Part shown: piece by piece, positions 6,133-8,609 of the stretch
How positions within the stretch are numbered: the stretch's first letter is position 1
Layout: each line of letters begins with the position of its first letter
NCBI GenBank assembly: GCA_030606385.1
Contig: JAUWGN010000034.1
Span: 1-8,609, forward strand
Source: Dehalococcoidia bacterium
GTDB lineage: Bacteria; Chloroflexota; Dehalococcoidia; GIF9; AB-539-J10
DNA: 8,609 nt
Reading direction: 5' to 3'
Program-made: the position numbers and the translations under genes
The notes under the pieces: generated by a model
Database searches by the model: none
What the model was told of the DNA's origin: nothing
What the model saw: the letters and a program-made list of their open reading frames with translations, nothing else

Positions 6133-6912
6133 ATGGGAAAGTCGGGAATTGTATATCTTGCTTTAGTTCCTTCGGTTGCCCCTGAGACAGGTGTTATAAC
6201 TGAAGTGGCAACCATTATCGGGAAAGAGCCTTACGGAACAAGACTTCTCCTTGCCGGGAAGGTACCTAAGATAGTTGCCCATTACGAGGGCAAGCAGACC
6301 GCGGAATCTGTCGCCCAGAGACTGAGGAACTTGGGGCTTGTGCCAATTCTGTGCACCGAGTCAGAGCTTTGCCGCTCTTCGGAAGATTTTATCCCACATA
6401 CTGTGGAAGTGGGACAGGGATGTGTCCTGTTCTACGACCGGGGTGGGCAAAAACGGGAGATGAAGTCCAGGGAAGCCTTCTTGATTATCAAGGGCAGGAA
6501 AGAAACCTATGTGCCTAAGGAAAAAACTGAAGTCACCAGGAAGTTTAGCTTAGGTAGGACTGCTCTAATGGGTGGGATACCTATGTGGCGCACCGAAAAG
6601 AAACAAGTCAAGGAAAGCTCCGCAGTCACTAAATATTTTGCCAGACTCTACACTCGGAAATCATCAGAGCCTGCGGTGGAGATAATCCACAATCAGGCGG
6701 ATTATTCATTCTTAAAGGGTGAAATGGCTTCTTCCTCACTGGCGAACTTTAACATCGTAGTTACCAAGCTGCAGCAAGCATTCCCAAAGGCGATTTTTGA
6801 TGACAATTTGATGCGAGCTTCAATAAAGCAAGCTCATGGCCCCAGCGGTGCTGAAGATACCGAAATCAACTGCAAGCTGCTCTATTTACAATACCTGGCT
6901 GTGAAGCCATAG
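6133..6912 (+). CDS. Uncharacterised 259-residue soluble protein
   Basis: I do not recognise a named family. The product has no signal peptide or membrane segment. Three parts can be seen. Residues 1-80 have alternating beta and alpha character, with IVAHYEGKQTAESVAQRLRN followed by LGLVPILC, resembling small domains that handle an ageing or paired-subunit fold, though this is only an impression. Residues 91-122 form a beta-rich stretch ending AFLIIKGR. A basic linker (about 123-175) leads to a C-terminal domain (180-259) with SSSLANFNIVVTKLQQAFPK and FDDNLMRAS. I vaguely recall similar layouts in unannotated proteins of Deltaproteobacteria and Chloroflexota. ATG 6133 follows a weak AGGG (6125-6128). 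It lies 25 bases after the ligase remnant and on the same strand as the mutase genes, so it may be the last gene of that transcript. The full open frame argues it is a real gene. Confidence 0.75.
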   Translation: MGKSGIVYLALVPSVAPETGVITEVATIIGKEPYGTRLLLAGKVPKIVAHYEGKQTAESVAQRLRNLGLVPILCTESELCRSSEDFIPHTVEVGQGCVLFYDRGGQKREMKSREAFLIIKGRKETYVPKEKTEVTRKFSLGRTALMGGIPMWRTEKKQVKESSAVTKYFARLYTRKSSEPAVEIIHNQADYSFLKGEMASSSLANFNIVVTKLQQAFPKAIFDDNLMRASIKQAHGPSGAEDTEINCKLLYLQYLAVKP

Positions 6913-7027
6913 ACGCCAGAAGTTTTCTTAACTTAGCCTCTGCCGTGAATATTTAACAAGCTAGCGTTTTGTTACTTTCCCGACGCCTTCTTAATCGCCG
7001 CTGGTGAGCGACACTGTCCTTGTTCCC

Positions 7028-7543
7028 TCAGCCCGGCGAAATCATCTTGAGAATGCCGATGCTTGAAAATAGAAGTACAGTCGAGATGAGGACAAAGCCT
7101 ATGATGGTGAACAGCGTCGACCGTCTTGTATTCCAGCCGAGGAACCAAACCAGTGCTGCACAGCCATATACCCCAAGAATAGTGGCACCAGGTATCAAGC
7201 CATAGATTCCATACTTTTCCCACCGCCATACCTTGCCCCTAAATTTGAGCAGAAAAGTGACGAGTCTTTGAGACTGTGCCCCCAGGAGGTGGAATATGCC
7301 GAGCGCGAGGATGAATATCCCTATGCCTGCAGAGACTACCGTGAGGAAGACACATAAAGGTGGCAACTTCAGGGCAATACCCAGTGGGATGGCAAGATAC
7401 TCCAAGGCAAAGGTTGAGCCAACCACCTTCATAGTCAGCGACGGCGAGACACCAAATGCGGTAGCAAAGAGCAACGGGAGTATAACGATGAGGAGGCAAG
7501 GTACTGCCACCACCTTCGATATCTGACCTGCTCTCTGCTGCAA
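7028..7543 (-). CDS. Small multi-pass membrane protein, probably COG2426 / small multidrug export family
   Basis: This 171-residue hydrophobic protein has about five predicted membrane segments, near residues 10-31, 40-58, 61-88, 113-135 and 141-167, separated by a basic cytoplasmic-looking loop (LLKFRGKVWRWEKYG, 98-112). LEYLAIPLGIALKLPP (48-63) and IPGATILGVYGCAALVWFLG (117-136) resemble the 'ELRGAIPLGIALGLP' and 'IPGTGAWTGALIA' motifs of the COG2426/PF06695 family, called 'small multidrug export protein' although its function is not established. The start is TTG 7543-7541. It is supported by AAGGA (7555-7551 on this strand) at seven-base spacing and needed for the first membrane segment. 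The start lies four bases after the stop of the acyl-CoA ligase, with the Shine-Dalgarno inside the ligase gene, so the two are co-translated in one operon. Confidence 0.75.
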   Translation of the reverse strand: MQQRAGQISKVVAVPCLLIVILPLLFATAFGVSPSLTMKVVGSTFALEYLAIPLGIALKLPPLCVFLTVVSAGIGIFILALGIFHLLGAQSQRLVTFLLKFRGKVWRWEKYGIYGLIPGATILGVYGCAALVWFLGWNTRRSTLFTIIGFVLISTVLLFSSIGILKMISPG

Positions 7544-7547
7544 AAAG

Positions 7548-8609
7548 CTATCCTTTTAACTCACCAGCAGCATACATCTTCCTCAGGTCTATCTTGTTGA
7601 ATTTCCCGACGCTTGTCTTTGGTATCCCATCTATGAACACAAATTCATCCGGTATCCACCATGAGACCTTAACCTTGTCTTGTAGAAACTCTTTTAATTC
7701 ATCCGCAGTCACAGTCTCACCCGGTACGGGTACCACACATGCCAGCGGCCTCTCCTGCCACTTAGGATGTGGAATCCCGATAACAGCAGCCTCTAGAACC
7801 TTTGGATGAGCCATTATGGCATCTTCAAGGTCAACTGATGATATCCACTCACCTCCACTCTTAACCAGATCCTTTGTCCTGTCCACAAGTCTCACATACC
7901 CCTCCTCATCCATTGTACCTACATCACCAGTGTGCAGCCATCCTCCTTCGAATGCAGCCTTGGAGCGCTCGGGATCCTTATAGTACTCTTTGGCAACCCA
8001 TGGTCCTCTGAATAAGATCTCTCCCCATTCCTTGCCATCCCATTTGACCTCTTCACCCTTGTCGTTAACTAGCTTTACCTCAAGCCCCGCGACAAGAAGC
8101 CCTCCACTGGATTTCACGTCATAGAGTTTTTCCATAGGCCAGTCAACCATGTAGCTTTTCGGTAAGGCTACATGGGCAAGTGGTCCGGTCTCGGTCATTC
8201 CATATGCCTGCACAATTGCGAAGTTGTATTTTTCGTTCAATCCTTCCATAAGATACCTCGGGACGGCTGATCCTCCGCTGTATATAGCCTTAAGTGATGA
8301 AAAGTCATGCCATCCACCTTTTTCCAGGTAGTCATAAAGCATCATCCATATGGTGGGCACTCCTGCGGTAAAGGTCACTTTTTCATCCGCTATCATCCTG
8401 CATAGCTTTTCCATGTTCAGCACTTCTCGTCCTGGAAAAACTTGCTTGCATCCTGCCATCGTTGCTGCAAAAGGGCCACCCCAGGCATTTGCGTGGAACA
8501 TAGGAGCTATATGCAGTGCACAATCATCTTCTGAACCGCCAAGTGTCACGCCTACTGCGTAACTGTGTAATACAAGTCCCCTGTGTGTATACACAACCCC
8601 CTTAGGATC
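7548..8609 (-). CDS. Fatty-acyl-CoA ligase (AMP-forming, AlkK/FadD-like), N-terminus outside the window
   Basis: The enzyme activates a carboxylic acid with ATP and CoA through an acyl-AMP intermediate. About 353 C-terminal residues are visible. The window edge cuts it inside the P-loop motif: the first residues read DPKGVVYTHRG, the end of YTSGTTGxPKG. The GTG at 8594 is therefore internal and not a start. Further motifs, counted from that valine: PMFHANAWG (31-39), IYSGGSAVPR (104-113), QAYGMTETGP (129-138), GWLHTGD (218-224), VDRTKDLVKSGGEWIS (237-252) and the A10 motif IPKTSVGKF with its adenylation lysine (Lys331). HANAWG and SWWIPDEFVFID are typical of medium/long-chain ligases such as AlkK, total length ~540. 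All core residues are intact. The membrane-protein gene follows after four bases. Chain-length preference cannot be read from this part. Confidence 0.93.
   Translation of the reverse strand, partial: DPKGVVYTHRGLVLHSYAVGVTLGGSEDDCALHIAPMFHANAWGGPFAATMAGCKQVFPGREVLNMEKLCRMIADEKVTFTAGVPTIWMMLYDYLEKGGWHDFSSLKAIYSGGSAVPRYLMEGLNEKYNFAIVQAYGMTETGPLAHVALPKSYMVDWPMEKLYDVKSSGGLLVAGLEVKLVNDKGEEVKWDGKEWGEILFRGPWVAKEYYKDPERSKAAFEGGWLHTGDVGTMDEEGYVRLVDRTKDLVKSGGEWISSVDLEDAIMAHPKVLEAAVIGIPHPKWQERPLACVVPVPGETVTADELKEFLQDKVKVSWWIPDEFVFIDGIPKTSVGKFNKIDLRKMYAAGELKG

Noticed and set aside
6392..6414. Inverted repeat TCCCAC/GTGGGA
   Set aside because: Short, inside the 259-residue coding frame, with no regulatory context.
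6955..6973. AACAA/TTGTT hairpin as terminator of the + strand operon
   Set aside because: Only about five A-T pairs with a large loop; likely chance.
6997..7012. Terminator hairpin after the membrane protein (GTCGCT/AGCGGC on the - strand)
   Set aside because: Six pairs with one G-U wobble and no following T run; too weak to call.
7020..8562. Several open + strand frames of 60-76 codons over the right-hand genes
   Set aside because: They are antisense to the ligase and membrane protein, have no family-like sequence or ribosome sites, and are shadows of those genes.
1..8609. CRISPR arrays, tRNA or rRNA genes, transposases, phage or toxin-antitoxin genes
   Set aside because: None is visible: no regularly spaced direct repeats, and every sizeable coding region is accounted for by the listed genes.

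Overview
The window looks like a chromosomal stretch of an uncultured bacterium of moderate GC content. Two repeat types in the first 220 bases, a uvrA directly coupled to an HD-domain gene, and a split B12-dependent acyl-CoA mutase all suggest Chloroflexota (Dehalococcoidia-like). This assignment is an inference from remembered patterns and is not proven by the sequence.

Layout. Bases 1-266 hold no convincing gene. They carry a 52-base hairpin element with perfect 10-base terminal inverted repeats (35-86) and a second palindromic repeat (137-217) of the 'TGTCATTGCGAGGAGC...GAAGCAATCT' kind. Bases 1-34 show nothing recognisable. On the + strand uvrA (267-3146) overlaps an HD-domain phosphohydrolase gene (3143-3691) by four bases. 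A 154-base gap (3692-3845) holds a good sigma70-type promoter, a hairpin and a strong Shine-Dalgarno site. They precede the large (3846-5525) and small, cobalamin-binding (5558-5965) subunits of an adenosylcobalamin-dependent acyl-CoA mutase. Directly behind lies the short orphan tail of an AMP-forming acyl-CoA synthetase (about 5985-6107), then an unrecognised 259-residue protein (6133-6912). A 115-base convergent gap (6913-7027) holds no clear terminator. On the - strand, reading from the right edge, are the C-terminal two thirds of a fatty-acyl-CoA ligase (7548-8609, cut by the window end) and, four bases after its stop, a small multi-pass membrane protein (7028-7543).

How the genes fit. 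UvrA is housekeeping nucleotide excision repair. The mutase would normally be labelled methylmalonyl-CoA mutase. However, the two residues that separate methylmalonyl-CoA mutase from isobutyryl-CoA mutase (Tyr89 and Arg207 in Propionibacterium numbering) are Phe88 and Gln206 here. The split sizes of 559 and 135 residues also match IcmA/IcmB. With an acyl-CoA ligase remnant in the same transcript and an intact ligase nearby, the right half looks like short- or branched-chain acyl-CoA metabolism rather than the propionate pathway.

No CRISPR, phage, transposase, tRNA or rRNA was seen. I found no clearly novel multi-gene system. The strongest leads are the mutase specificity, the ligase ghost and the unknown 259-residue protein.
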